Origin: Pyrus communis
Taxonomy: Eukaryota > Streptophyta > Magnoliopsida > Rosales > Rosaceae
Assembly: GCF_963583255.1 (NCBI RefSeq)
Contig: NC_084813.1
Span: 16,592,299-16,656,298 of the forward strand
Direction: 5' to 3'
DNA length: 64,000 bases
The translations under genes were made by a program, and so were the position numbers. Below, in pieces: positions 44,262-55,888 of this stretch. Below the pieces are notes generated by a model. It was not told where the DNA came from. It saw only the letters and a list, made by a program, of their open reading frames with translations, and searched no databases. The first letter of the stretch is position 1. Every line of letters starts with the position of its first letter.

Positions 44262-45780
44262 AAGAGCAATTCCACCTGTTTTAAGAGGGTAAGGGTAAGG
44301 TAAGGGCAATGAAATTGTCCTTACTATTCACTTTAAACACTAATTGTCTTTGTGTAAGTCCACTCGTATGGGAAGAGAGAGGGCAAGGACAAATGCGATT
44401 ACTATTCACATATATATTTTATATTTTTTTTACCTTATGTTTTCTTGGCTTTATCCTTCACATGTCATTAATTATTTCTCGAATAAAGTCTAATTTTAAT
44501 AAATTATTTCAAATACAAGAAAAAAAAAATCATAACATTACAACAAACATAATTAATTTTAACCTAGGGGATAAAATCAGTGCGGCTCCGTTCGTCTTCC
44601 CTTAGAGTGTATTGAACTTCCTCATCTTCCGCGGTAAACCTTCTTCTCATGATGAGATTATTTTGACTTCTCCAAAAACGTTTTGAATTAGGAGACTCAT
44701 CCTCGAGGCGTCGGGACATGATCTCCCAATTCTTCTCCTCTTGCCTTTCTTGCCTAGTTAACTCCCTTTCTCTCGCTTTTCATCTCTATCCGTGTCTTGC
44801 TCATATATTAACCCGTCTTGTTCCATATTCATTGCATATTGGCAAGCCAATTCGTCAACAAATTTTGAATAATCATTATTCGAAGAACTCTCTATTACAG
44901 TTTTTTTCTTAGCAGCCTTCTTAACAATAGGCCTCAAGGTTTCTTCAGTTTGTGCGACCGATTCAATTAGGGTCTCCAATGGCGACTCTTTAGTAGTTGA
45001 TTCGTGCAGTGGAGTCTTATTCAACTGAACTTGTGGACCAATATGTAGAACTTTGTAGTTCGGAGTATGCTTCACAATGTTCCAATTTTCGTGTCTTGTG
45101 AATGATTTCTTGTTATCAAGATTGAACCACATTTGAGCTTGCACTAGTTGCTGAAAAAAATTGTGAAACAGCATAAAGATTTACATAACAAAAGTAAAAC
45201 AAATAACATATTAATTACATTTTTAATATATTAATAATAAAATATTATTACCACATTGGCTAAATTGTTGCCACTTTGATAAATTCCTTCTGCTTTTGCA
45301 AGGTGTCACATCCCGGCCCGGGCCCCACTACAACCCGGGCTTGACTCCATCGTAACACGATATTGTCCGTTATGAGCCTCGACCATGCCTTCACGGTTTT
45401 GTTTCTGGGAACTCAGACGAGAACTTCCCAATGGATCACCCATCCTGGGATTGCTCTCGCGCGAACTCGCTTAACTTCGAAGTTCTGAAGGAACCCGAAG
45501 CCAGTGAGCTCCCAAGAGGCCTTGCGCTAGGTAGAGATGAGAATATACATATAAGGCTTACAGGATCCACTCTCCTGGGTGATGTGAGATGTTACACAAC
45601 GGCTTCTTGCCAAGCTTTCAAATATTTATGCAGATGTTTATACTTACTCGACAAATTGTGTGAATCTTATTCCACATGTGTCGCATCCTCATCTCATTTC
45701 ATGGGATTGTGTCATGAATAACAAGCATCCAAGCTTGAAGCAAAGCAACATCTCCCCAATTGACCAATTTGACTTCTCAT
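44262..45780 (-). pseudogene. PIF/Harbinger ORF1-like (NAM-associated domain) relic
   Basis: On the minus strand, 44758-45174 encodes FNLDNKKSFTRHENWNIVKHTPNYKVL, then LNKTPLHES, RPIVKKAAKKK and an acidic/basic tail. This resembles the NAM-associated C-terminal domain of Myb/SANT-like PIF/Harbinger ORF1 proteins, often misannotated as GST T3-like. Weak pieces continue downstream to about 44580, and upstream at 45597-45780 with frame breaks and stops. A Cassandra solo LTR at 45304-45596 splits it. TAA/GAGCAATTCCACC at 44262-44277 looks like a Harbinger terminal end. The opposite terminus and the transposase were not found. Not expected to be functional. Confidence 0.6.
45304..45596 (-). mobile_element. 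solo Cassandra LTR inside Harbinger ORF1 relic
   Basis: A 293-bp LTR on the minus strand (plus-strand text TGTCACATCCCGGCCCGG to GATGTTACA), with flanks CAAGG and CAACG (4 of 5 match). It carries the 5S-like segment. It interrupts coding-like sequence, so it arrived after the host element. Confidence 0.9.
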
Positions 45781-45864
45781 AATTCTTTTTTTTTTTTTTT
45801 AATTTTTGTAACAAAAGGATTTGGAATGTAGAAAACAAATATAGGAGATGGTAGTAAAAATAAA

Positions 45865-46107
45865 GGGTTGTGATTTTCACACACTCTTAACTACTTTTCC
45901 CACACCCCTCCTTATTTTTTAATACTTAATTGGTATCCTACTATTTAATCTTCCATATATATCCTTCCTACTTTTTTATGGTAATTAATGAAAGATTAAA
46001 TACGGAGGGGTATATATGGAAGATTAAATAGTAGGATACCAATTAAGTATTAAAAAATATGGAGAGGTGTGGGAAAAGTAGTTAAGGGTGTGTGAAAATC
46101 ACAACCC
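45865..46107. mobile_element. 243-bp near-perfect fold-back MITE
   Basis: The whole unit is an inverted repeat. The left arm begins GGGTTGTGATTTTCACACAC and continues through TACCAATTAAGTATT-type text. The right arm is its inverted copy ending GTGTGTGAAAATCACAACCC. AAAATAAA lies on both sides (45857-45864 and 46108-46115), an apparent 8-bp target duplication in low-complexity context. A transcript would form a hairpin with arms of over 100 bp. Confidence 0.8.
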
Positions 46108-47031
46108 AAAATAAATATTGAGTTGTGGTGTAGAGAATGAAAAATATTATTGCATATTTACAGAAGAAAAAAAAAGGAATTTTTTGTTTTCCTTTTTAGA
46201 TTTTTTACCGTTAGAGTAATCTTGGTTGTTGATTTTCAAAATTAATAACGTTGGATGCCCAGAATCTCGCCACGTGGTACCTTTAGTTAATTAATCTTAT
46301 GGAGCCATAGTTCTTCACAAACAACACTAGTGCACCAAAAGGGGAAGATTCTAGGTTGTATATATGAATTGAGTCTTCCATTCCTTCAACTCGGCTGGCA
46401 CCATTCTATATGTTGTGTGAGAAATAGTTGTGCCCGAAGTGGCTTAATAGCAAAATTAAGCTTAAAAGGCAACCCACGAAACTCCTGCACTAAAGGAATG
46501 TCCTCAGGACTCACCTCACTCACACTTGTATCAATGGTGTGGCTGTGTATATATGTTGTACTTCTTTTGTAGCAATTATATATCCAACTGAAACAACTGA
46601 ATAACACACGGTGGAAGGACTTCATGCTCTTTACAAATCATAGCCTCCGGACTCCTGAAAAACAACTCCCTTACAAGCGTTATGTATCTCATTTCTAATA
46701 CTGATGTTAATTTCAACAACATTAAACATAACCAATATGACTAACACTTTCACTCACATCATGAACAACTAATTTCTCTAATTTATTTAGGGTGGCCATG
46801 CATTGTTACATATGCATGTATAAAACATCTCTTAGACTGCCTACATTTTGTGGCATTGAAACCATATTGATGTAAATGAAGGTAACAATGAATCGAAGGG
46901 GCTGCTCCATACTTACTACAAATGAACTAAAAAATAGGGGATTGTCATGAACACTTCACAGAACATCACATGGGAGACTTCTTCAGTCACGTCACTACCC
47001 TTGTAAGTAACTATATGTTCTAATAATGCAG

Positions 47032-47033
<2 letters not shown>
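46108..47033. other. intergenic sequence with a doubtful Gypsy relic
   Basis: A minus-strand frame near 46386-46625 contains SPEDIPLVQEFRGLPFKLNFAI. This faintly resembles the protease-RT linker of Ty3/Gypsy polyproteins (a VxEFxDVFPxxLPGLP-type region with a piece missing). It is short and isolated, so only a possible relic. No other gene is seen. Confidence 0.3.

Positions 47034-47082
<49 letters not shown>
47034..47082. repeat. (GA)n microsatellite
   Basis: About 24 uninterrupted GA units, about 1.2 kb upstream of the MADS-box start codon. Confidence 0.95.
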
Positions 47083-47086
<4 letters not shown>

Positions 47087-47340
47087 AAAACTTTCAACAG
47101 AAGTAGTACTCTTGGGGAGGTCAGAAAACAAATCTAGAATAAAAGGCCAACTCAAAAATCAAAGAAGCAAATAACATGGGAGGTCCTCTTATTTTGTTTT
47201 CTCTTCAAAAAGACCATGACCTCCATCTCCTTTTCTTTCTTTACAAGAAATAAAGCTCTTGAGTGCAACTTGTAGCATAAAAGGGTTCCATTAAAAAAAA
47301 AAAAAATTTCCATTCATAAAAATAAGTCACTCTCCAAAAG

Positions 47341-47615
47341 GAGAAGTTTTTCATTGTGACAGAAACACGAGTGGTACATCACGTGTTATTATATAAGTGG
47401 TGGAAAGTTTAATTTTTAAAGTTATTAATTTTTAAAGTTATTAATTTTTTAACACACATATCCCACTATTTGTATAGTGACATCTCGTATTTTTATATAG
47501 GTGGTAGAAAATTTTAATATTTAAGTTATTAACTTTTTAACACACATATCTCATTATTTGTATAATAACACGTGGCGTACCACCCCGTGTTCCGATCACA
47601 TCGAAAAATCTCTCC
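47341..47615. mobile_element. Mutator-like MITE with internal duplication
   Basis: The left end GAGAAGTTTTTCATTGTGAC leads to CACGAGTGGTACATCACGTG. The right end (CACGTGGCGTACCACCCCGTG to TCGAAAAATCTCTCC) is its inverted copy over about 55 bp. Inside, a segment of about 95 bp (TATAAGTGGTGGAAA to CACACATATCCCA) occurs twice in tandem. It is the longer relative of 1089-1240. The target duplication is ambiguous (CCAAAAG-like on both sides). It sits 0.7-1 kb upstream of the MADS-box gene. Confidence 0.65.
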
Positions 47616-48303
47616 CAAAAGACCCTTTTATCACCAAACACACTTACACCTTCCCTTTCCCCATACATGAAGAAATGGAGGGTTGATGGAGCATGAAAGC
47701 GATATACATCAAACCCTCTTTAGTTTTCTCCATCCCTCTTAATTTATATTTCTACTACTTCCTATCCTCCAGTACCATATAATCCAACCTAGCTAGGGAG
47801 AGTGATACACATATATAGCAAGTATATTTCTAGACTATCATCCTTACAAAGCAAATAATGAAGGATATATGTCGGGTGATGGTTGAGACGTCTATTTTTC
47901 CCGTCCTTAAATACTGATCTCTTAAAGCAAAAACCCAGTTTCCATTTCTGCAATTCCTCCTTCCCGTTGCCAATTGCAAACCCAATAGAAAAACTCAAAG
48001 TCAAGAAGTAATTATCTTCTTTTTGTTTATACATGCCTAATCTTTTATTCCTACTTTGCTTCGTTTTCCTTATACAAGTTGGTTTAGTGGTTTCAAAAAA
48101 AATAAAAAAATAAAGCTCTCACGTAACTCATGATGTTAATCTATGTCTATTGATTTATTACAAATATGGTTGTCAAAATTGATCTTGATCATGCCTTTTA
48201 ATTAGAGAGTGTGGTTTTTGGTTTTTTCTTTGCAGCTAGCTAACAGAAAAAACCACAATTCATCAATTTGGAGGGGTTTTTGCCATTTTCCATCCTTGCA
48301 ACA

Positions 48304-48586
48304 ATGGAGTTGCCAAATCAAGCACCTGAGAGCTCCTCCCAGAAAAAATTGGGAAGAGGCAAAATTGAGATTAAGCGGATCGAAAACACTACAAATCGAC
48401 AAGTTACCTTCTGCAAACGCCGCAACGGATTGCTTAAGAAAGCCTATGAATTGTCTGTTCTTTGTGATGCTGAAGTTGCTCTTATCGTGTTCTCCAACCG
48501 TGGCCGCCTCTATGAGTATGCTAACAACAGGTTTGCATATTAATTTCTAATTTTCTTAATTTAACTATTTTGTTCTAGCACTTTAG

Positions 48587-48645
<59 letters not shown>

Positions 48646-49232
48646 CTCTAAGAGTTCTTCTGATTTGATCTTCAAGTAATCTTAATTCAATTAATCACTT
48701 TATTCGTTTATATATATATATGATCTTAACTTTTCAGCTGGAAGCTAATTTTAATTATTTAGTTACACATAAAATTCTAATTACTAACTTGTTTTTGTTT
48801 TTCAATCTCTTTGTTGTTTAACAAATGTTAAGTCTGGTTTAGGAGCAGTTGAGATTAATTATTTTGTTCTTTTTGGTTTTGGGTGTGGCTAGCTAGGGTG
48901 AAACTTGAGTAATTAAAGTGGCCCCAAAAGGGATCACATATAATTATTTTCTTCCTTTTGTTTGTTTTCCTTTATAAGCTTTGAGGCATATTTCAGCTTA
49001 TCAACCAGAAAACTTTGATCTTTGGGGTAATATATATATTTTTTATTTTCTTTATATATTGTGCTTATCTTTCTATAGCTTAGCTCTTTGTGTGGCTGGA
49101 TGCAGATCTGTAGGATCACAGATAAAAGTAGAGGAAGTTGTGTGTTAGTGATCCTAGCAGTTTTTGTATGATAACAATCTTAGGGTTACAAAGTGTTGCA
49201 GGTCTTTTAGATCAGCTTCCATTGTTGTTAAA

Positions 49233-49276
<44 letters not shown>

Positions 49277-51904
49277 CACATGTCATCAAACAGTAGTCTA
49301 TAAAAATTATGTCAGCAGCTCACAAAGCTGTCCAACTCTCATTAGCCAGTTCCCTTCATCTCATGACGCTTCCTAAGTAAACATGTCAACTAAGATAAGA
49401 AGTAAAATGAATATCTATTATGTATATAAGTTAAAACCTAAGTAAAAAAACTCCAATCAGATTGCCAGAACTACGTAATTTCACCACCTTTTTATAGTTA
49501 TGGGTTTCTATACATTAATTTTTGTTCTATTTATTTGCCGCTTTCTGGAACATAAAGGAGGAGGCTAGGGGTGTTGTTAGCTAGGGTTTCAGAAGTCAAA
49601 TTACATATCAACCAAGCATACTTCAATCAGTCAGCTGCAAGTCTGAGACATAGGTTCAAAAGCCTAATGGATGTCTAAATTTTTATCTTATTTTCAAGAG
49701 AAATCACACAAGAAATATGATTTTGTTAATTAAGGCTAAAAAACTCAAATGGGAATTTTTAAATCTTGTTACAGATCTGTCATTATTCCTAGATCCTCTC
49801 CGGATCCCCTCACTGAGGATCCGAGGGGTCAATTAATAACAACCATTCATCAAACATCGTGCGGTCACAATTTTTTCCAATTTTTTTTTATATTTTTCAC
49901 GCAAACAAGATTGCTTTACTTTTGAAAATATAAAAAGCATTCAATTGTGGCCGCATGATCTTTGATGAACGGTCGATATTAATTGATCCCCCGAATTCCC
50001 AGTGAGAAGATCCGAAGAGGTTCTAATTCCATCCCAAACACCAAAGTATTTATATTAACCCAGAGGGAGATTGTTGTCATCATTGTGGTGGGTCTGGGAA
50101 GCTAGAACAGTACATCTTGTGTTTAGTGTTTTAAAACCCATCCCCCCCTCTCACCATCCCCGATTCGGCTCCTGAACCTACCTCTTGATTGGTCATGCTA
50201 ACTCTGGCTCACTTTTAGCCCCATCCCCCTCTCACCATCCCCAATTCGGCTCCCACATAGAAGAATCTCTCCTTACTTGGGGTTCTCTAATATTTCCCGG
50301 CCTATCCTTAACTCCGAGGTTTTTCATAATATTTAGTTTCTTCATTAAAAATATAATAATTAAGATCTAACGGTTAAAATATTCCCAAAAACAAAATAAA
50401 TTTCGCCTATTTAGTACATATATCAGGAATTGGTATAGGGAAGCAGGTGCCTAGCTAGGGTTTCTTGTGTGAGCGAGTGAGCTGTATTATTGTTTCTTTG
50501 AGTTTACAGCTTAGGAATCTTTGGTCACGTCAGACATGATGTTTCTGTTCGTCCAGTCCGGACAAAGAAGCTGCTATCACATAATGATTCCCTTCATTTC
50601 CATCTTCTCTTTTTACTTTTTATCATTTTTTCAATGGAAGATTATATCCACACATTCCAAATTATTTTCCTCACACTCTTTTAATTTCTTAATATTTTTC
50701 TATCAAATGTTAGTAGTGTGTAGAAAATAATAAAAATTTAAAAAAGTGTAGAAGAATTAATTTGGAGTGTGTGAATATACTCTCTATTTTCCAATATCTT
50801 CCCTTCAATTTGTTTCTTTTTATCTTTGAGTTTCTGTGGTGAAAAAAGATGAAAAATAATTTTCCTTGTTCTCATTATGCATTATTATTAATCTATCTTT
50901 GGAGGAGTCATTAGTCATAAAATCCTTCATCTTTCTGGAAACAATATCCTCAAGAAGCACAAAAAGAGCCTTTAACTTAAACCTCAAATTTTATGAGTGT
51001 GTATATGTATACATGTACACACACTGCCAAAACCCAGAAGAGGGAGAATCATGTTTAATTAGTATCATGCTTCCCTTTTACTGAACCATATATAGATATA
51101 CATAGATTTGTTTATTATTTACCTGCATATGCTCCAAGAAGAGTTGTGTGTGACTGTGACCCTGTGGAGAGAGAGAGAGAGAGAGATGAAAGAAGCAAAG
51201 ATGAAATGACTGAGGAATGGAGAAGACAAGTCAGTGAAGAAAAAATGCTAAAAATGGCTGCAAAAACAGACATCTTTGTCTCAGAGAATTCAGAGACATA
51301 AAAGGAAATAAATTCTTTTTCAGATCTGTGAGTAAAAATCACTTGTTTAATACCCTAGTCTTGGTAAAATTTAAAGGGTCTTTTGGTGTGTTTTGGGGTC
51401 ATCGAGGTGGGAATAGGATTGTTCCATAGGGTTATTGCTCATTGTGTAATGGGTTACTGACACGTGGAGTAGATTTAGAGATTGTGAGAGGGAGCCAATC
51501 ATATATGGGATCTTCTGCCAGCATGGCAGAGGCAACCAATCACTGCATGGCTCGATGAAACTAAGGTAACAACTCTCCAAGAGTATATTGAATGCTTTTG
51601 TTTGGTTCTTTTGTTTTCTTTTCTTTCGGGCAATTTTTGGTTCTGCTCCATGTTGCAGAACATCAACTAGGGACTACACATTAACAGTGGTGGAGCCAGA
51701 TCTGGCCATATAGCTGAGCCCTTTTAAAGTATTAATCTGTTTTGTATATTTAGTATTATTGGGTATTTATATATAGGATCATTTTGGTTTTGGTTCCTAA
51801 TTTGCCTAATTGTTAAGCTGAGATCTTATTTATTTAAATATTTTGATTGAGGTCCTTAGCATTATGCATTTAATGTCCCACAAATTATGAAATTTAAACA
51901 AATA

Positions 51905-51956
<52 letters not shown>

Positions 51957-54900
51957 TATGGATAAATGTTTGTTTATGTGGTAATTATATAGGGTATATC
52001 ATCTTGTACGAAGCAAAGAAGATTACTTGAAAGCAAGCAAGATTTTAAAAGGCACTAGTTTGACGGCGAGCAGGAGCCTAATGTCTAGGCGTATTTTTAA
52101 TTTTAACTAAATTTATTATATAATATATAAATAATGTTTACCTATACCTAAAAATATATATAAGTGTATTGGAATACATAAATTGTAAAATAGAATGACA
52201 TATAAATTATAAAGTATTGAAACATATGGAAAACGTAGAGAATAAGCATATAATGAGTGTTCATCCAAGTATTTATCAAGTCTCTTACAATTTATTAAAA
52301 AAAAACAAAATGAAAAATAAAGGTCATCTATTTTATGTCTAAGCGAGAGTTGCGACTTAGGCGGTCTATGCGGGTATGTAGGCGAGTCTAAACAAGCACC
52401 TTAGCATGTCTAGGCATCCTTTCATATTATTAAAAACCTAGAGATTAATCGTGGTTGTGACCAACTGCCTAACGCCGAGGCGGCTCTAAATGGGAATTTT
52501 TAGGACACTGCTTGTAAGTGAAATTAGATTCCAACTTTAAACGTCATTTTTTATTAATCAAAAGTATTGTTTTCTTATAATTTTTAATCAGTGTAATTCT
52601 TCTTTTAGTTTCACAAACTATTTAAGTAGTCCAATATAATATAGTTTCAATTCATGCGTTCCAGGTTCGAAACTCTCCCTCGCCTAAATTATTATAATAG
52701 TTCCAAATCCTCCCTTCTCCTTAATAATAATAATAATTTTTTTAGTGGTCAATTATAGTACAATTTAACATAAATCAAACATAAACGATAACTCTAATCA
52801 ATTTATGCATACCAATGTAATATGCACTGAATTCACTAATTAGTGCAAAAATTAAAAAGTGAAGTGGAACACTCATATCACAGTAACCATACTAATTTAT
52901 CAATTATGTCTTCGAGTTTCCTTACATCTCTCGCAAGCTAGAGCTTTAAAACTGGAACACTCACTCTTATTTTTTTATTTTTTTTTATTTTTTTGTAATC
53001 AAAGAAAATAAACTCATAGTTATAGCCCGTGTCCAAGATTGGATATTTGGATTGGGTTGAAGCACTAATAAGATTCAATGTACGCTGAATGAGAAAATAG
53101 ATATCAACTTTTAAATTTTTTATGACTAATTCCTCGTTTACTTTCAACTATAACAAAATTTGGGTGTTAGCATCCATTATTTCTTTCTTACTACAACATT
53201 GAATCTATGAGTTGTCTATTCCAATCCAACCCTTGACACCAAACGTTGCCTATTAATATTCATAAAAGTGGCTGTCTCTTCCTACAATATCAGTTAAACA
53301 TGTTTGTCTAAGGAACTAGTGAAAAGTCTTATCTAATTAAGTATATCCCTTTTTTATCAAATAAAATGTAGACTCATGATATTCCAAATGTACTGGTTGG
53401 TACCCTAGGCATAGATATGGCACACCATTAGATTAAGGTTAAGAATAAGGAGCATCGGTAGCCACCATCCCAACTCCAATCTTAACCCTAATTTATTGGT
53501 GGTGTATAGCTAGGCCTAGGCCATCAACAAGTAAATTGTTGGTGGTTTTATTTTTGTGTGTATGTATCTCAGTGTCTGTGTGTGTATTTCTGGAGGTTCT
53601 TTACATTATTTCTTTGAATTCTTAATTTTGGAGACGTTCCTTTACTAATTAACTTCCATAACTGTTGTTCTGAGTTGGGTCCATGATCAATCAGGAAAGG
53701 ATCATGCTAGCTAGGGTATCAATAACGTTCATGATTACTTCACATACGATATCAGTTTGTTATGTCGAGGGTTAGGTTTCTATGTAAAGTATTGAAATCG
53801 CAATTTGCATGTGATCTAATACCTAAAAGTATACATTAAGGATGATAGCTAGGAGTTTTACCTTACATGTACAAGAATCAAGAAGTCGGATTCGATGAGA
53901 TCCCACGAAGGTTGTTCTTCCCCACACGACCAAATTAAGTCACCAAAAACCCTCAAAGATGTGATGATGGTTCACTTGGAAGTTGGAACTTTAATTTTTC
54001 TCAAGGGGAGAGAAACAGAGAAAATATGCCAAGGGTTTGGCATAAAATTGGGTTGTTTGTGTTCGTTCTCTGCAACTATGCATGAACAATAATTGCATAA
54101 AAGAGAGTGAGATAATAGAAGAAAGAAATAGTGTTCTGATCTCTCAATGTGTGATGCAGCTTTCTTTGACTTATGATGTGTTTTGGTTGGCCCCTAGGCG
54201 CCTAGCTTATCCCTTTTAGTGCACCATTTCTTATATTGGTACAATTTCTAATTAAAATACCTACGAAATAGGGCATTTCATTCCAAATTATTTAAGTGTT
54301 TGAAGAACCACACAAAAAATTGGAAGCTTAACCTTAGTTCTGTTTCTCTTAGCAGTGTTAGAGCAACAATAGACAGGTACAAAAAAGCATGCACTGATCC
54401 TACGAACGGTGGATCTGTTTCAGAAGCCAACACTCAGGTAAACTCCTTTTAGACGATGAATAGAATGGGTTATATGTTCCAAAGAATTTATGTTTCTATA
54501 GCAGGTTTTGAAGCGGAAGTTCTTATGTACATTGAAAACCTTAGGAGTTTTTCATCTTTTTGTAACCACATAAACCCAATATTAGGCAAGACATGTCTAG
54601 CATTAGTCTTAAATAATAGTTAATTTCTCTAAAGATTAATCTTCCTTTTCTCCTAGCTAGAAGATGACTGACAATATGTCACTCAAACTGGCTATTTATA
54701 TCCAATTTTGGTCACCTAATCCACATTGGCTAGCTAATTATAACCCTGAGCCCTGGAGAAGCAATTGCAAAGCTCCTGATTCAAGTTTACGCTTCCTCTT
54801 TTCCGGACATTCGTTTCGTCTGCTGTTTATTCATTTAAATTGTATGTATTGAAACAGTTCAAATTGTTTTATGAGTTTGTCTAATGCTGTCACCACATAC

Positions 54901-55888
54901 ATGGCCTCAGTTTTATCAGCAGGAAGCATCCAAACTGCGAAGACAGATCCGAGAAATTCAGAATTCAAACAGGTAATTAAGTAGAAATAATTTCATTAGA
55001 TAATTAACTACATTGTCTAATATCTGTCCGTCTACATATTCTGCAATGAACGATATGATCATAACTTATTCTGCCCCTCTCTCCAGGCATATACTGGGTG
55101 AAGCTCTTAGCACCTTGAACACCAAGGAACTGAAGAACCTAGAAGGAAGATTGGAGAAAGGAATCAGCAGAATAAGATCCAAGAAGGTACTCCATTTCCC
55201 CATTTTGATTGCAAAAATTTGTTGAACCCTTTCACTTTTAATTAATCCCGACTACAAATCTCAACTGACGTGTACTCGGATAAACCGCAGAATGAAATGC
55301 TGTTTTCTGAAATCGAATTCATGCAAAAAAGGGTAACCTTATCTTCTACTATACTAATAAATTACATGCCTTGGTGCCAAATTTCATTATTCATGTTACT
55401 TATAGAATAATTTTACTTCTGAAAAGCAATATTACGTGCACATTGTTTGTGCAGGAGACCGAGCTGCAACACCACAACAATTTTCTGAGAGCAAAGGTGA
55501 ATCTCTCTTTCTCCCTTCAACTGCATAAGCCAATACCGAAAAGGTTAACTTAATTACTAATACGAATGATAAAATTTATGTTGCATGGTACAGATAGCTG
55601 AAAATGAGAGAGAACAGCAGCAGCAAACACATATGATGCCGGGAACTTCCTACGATCAGTCGATGCCTTCGCATTCGTATGACAGGAACTTCCTCCCAGC
55701 GGTGATCTTGGAGTCCAACAATAACCATTACCCTCACCAAGTCCAGACAGCTCTCCAACTTGTGTAAGAATTTTTTAGCATTACTAATTTACTAGTAATA
55801 CAATTGACATTTTACTTTTTAATTCACACGCATATATACGGACGAGATAACCAGTTACTGTTCACTTTTGATCTTTGGATGCAGTTGA
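48304..55888 (+). CDS. SHP: SHATTERPROOF/PLENA-type MADS-box factor, 242 aa
   Basis: Eight exons: 48304-48530, 54356-54437, 54911-54972, 55087-55186, 55291-55332, 55455-55496, 55594-55763, 55885-55888. All junctions are GT-AG and total 729 nt. The MADS domain (residues 17-74) contains [32 protein letters not shown] and [14 protein letters not shown]. Next come a short I region ([11 protein letters not shown]), the K box (about 100-175; [38 protein letters not shown]) and a Gln-rich C-terminus ending TALQLV, the AG-clade C-terminal motif. The N-terminal extension, exon sizes and the final four-base exon fit the C-function AG/SHP lineage. MELPNQAPE and [14 protein letters not shown] favour SHP/PLENA over AG. 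The family acts as nuclear CArG-box factors in carpel, ovule and fruit development. An acceptor TTTGCAG/CTAGC at about 48235 suggests a 5'UTR intron. Confidence 0.93.
48589..48642. repeat. (CT)n microsatellite in MADS intron
   Basis: About 27 uninterrupted CT units, 59 bp after the donor site of exon 1. Confidence 0.95.
49235..49275. repeat. (CT)n microsatellite in MADS intron
   Basis: About 20 CT units, second array in the same intron. Confidence 0.95.
49790..50026. mobile_element. fold-back MITE in MADS intron
   Basis: The left arm (AGATCCTCTCCGGATCCCCT, then GGTCAATTAATAACAACC and CATCAAACATCGTGCGGTCA) is repeated inverted on the right (TGGCCGCATGATCTTTGATG, then GGTCGATATTAATTGATC and TCCGAAGAGGTTCTAA). 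The arms are about 90 bp with scattered mismatches. No clear target duplication was found. Confidence 0.7.
50643..50781. mobile_element. TCCACACA-family fold-back MITE in MADS intron
   Basis: TATCCACACATTCCAAATTATTTTC near the left end pairs with the inverted AATTAATTTGGAGTGTGTGAATA at the right. ACACTCTTTT pairs with AAAAAAGTGT. It resembles the elements at 4768 and 57473 in its CACAC-rich ends. Confidence 0.55.
51461..51542 (+). promoter_or_regulatory. AG-intron-like block: G-box, two CCAATCA boxes, CArG-like site
   Basis: CACGTGG lies at 51461-51467 and CCAATCA at 51495-51501 and 51536-51542. TCATATATGG at 51499-51508 is one base from a CArG box, and TCTGCCA...TGGCAGA (51514-51530) forms an inverted repeat between the boxes. 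Paired CCAATCA boxes are a known conserved feature of the AGAMOUS regulatory intron. Their presence in the equivalent intron here supports a shared control module. Function is inferred, not shown. Confidence 0.6.
51907..51955. repeat. (AT)n microsatellite in MADS intron
   Basis: An uninterrupted AT array of about 24 units. Confidence 0.95.
52030..52510. repeat. CTAGGCG-rich repeat relic in MADS intron
   Basis: Phrases such as GTCTAGGCGTA, CTTAGGCGGTCTATGCGGG, GTAGGCGAGTC and CGCCGAGGCGGC are scattered at both ends with an AT-rich middle. Ends (TTTAAAAGGCACTAG and the inverse of GGACACTGC) hint at an old non-autonomous DNA transposon, but boundaries are unclear. Confidence 0.35.
52640..52740 (+). 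mobile_element. SINE-like fragment
   Basis: CCAGGTTCGAAACTCTCCCTC contains a near-perfect pol III B box. It is followed by AT-rich text with TAATAGTTCCAAATCC and an (AAT)n tail. A similar stretch lies at 17035-17105. The A-box half is weak. Confidence 0.4.

Larger units (their letters stand above)
48531..54355 (+). promoter_or_regulatory. 5.8-kb first coding intron of the MADS gene
   Basis: Donor AACAG/GTTTGC, acceptor TTAGCAG/TGTTAG, phase 2. In AGAMOUS-clade genes the intron after the MADS exon holds much of the expression control. It contains the CCAATCA block (51461-51542), (CT)n arrays (48589-48642 and 49235-49275), an (AT)n array (51907-51955), two fold-back elements (49790-50026 and 50643-50781) and a CTAGGCG-rich repeat relic (about 52030-52510). 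Short open frames inside are not genes. Confidence 0.8.

Noticed and set aside
46386..46625. Possible Ty3/Gypsy polyprotein fragment
   Set aside because: Only about 20 residues are suggestive and the usual FPDVFPE core is missing. It is mentioned in the gap note but not called as an element.
47034..47082. CRISPR-like or tandem coding repeat
   Set aside because: A simple (GA)n microsatellite. No spacer-repeat structure occurs anywhere in this eukaryotic window.
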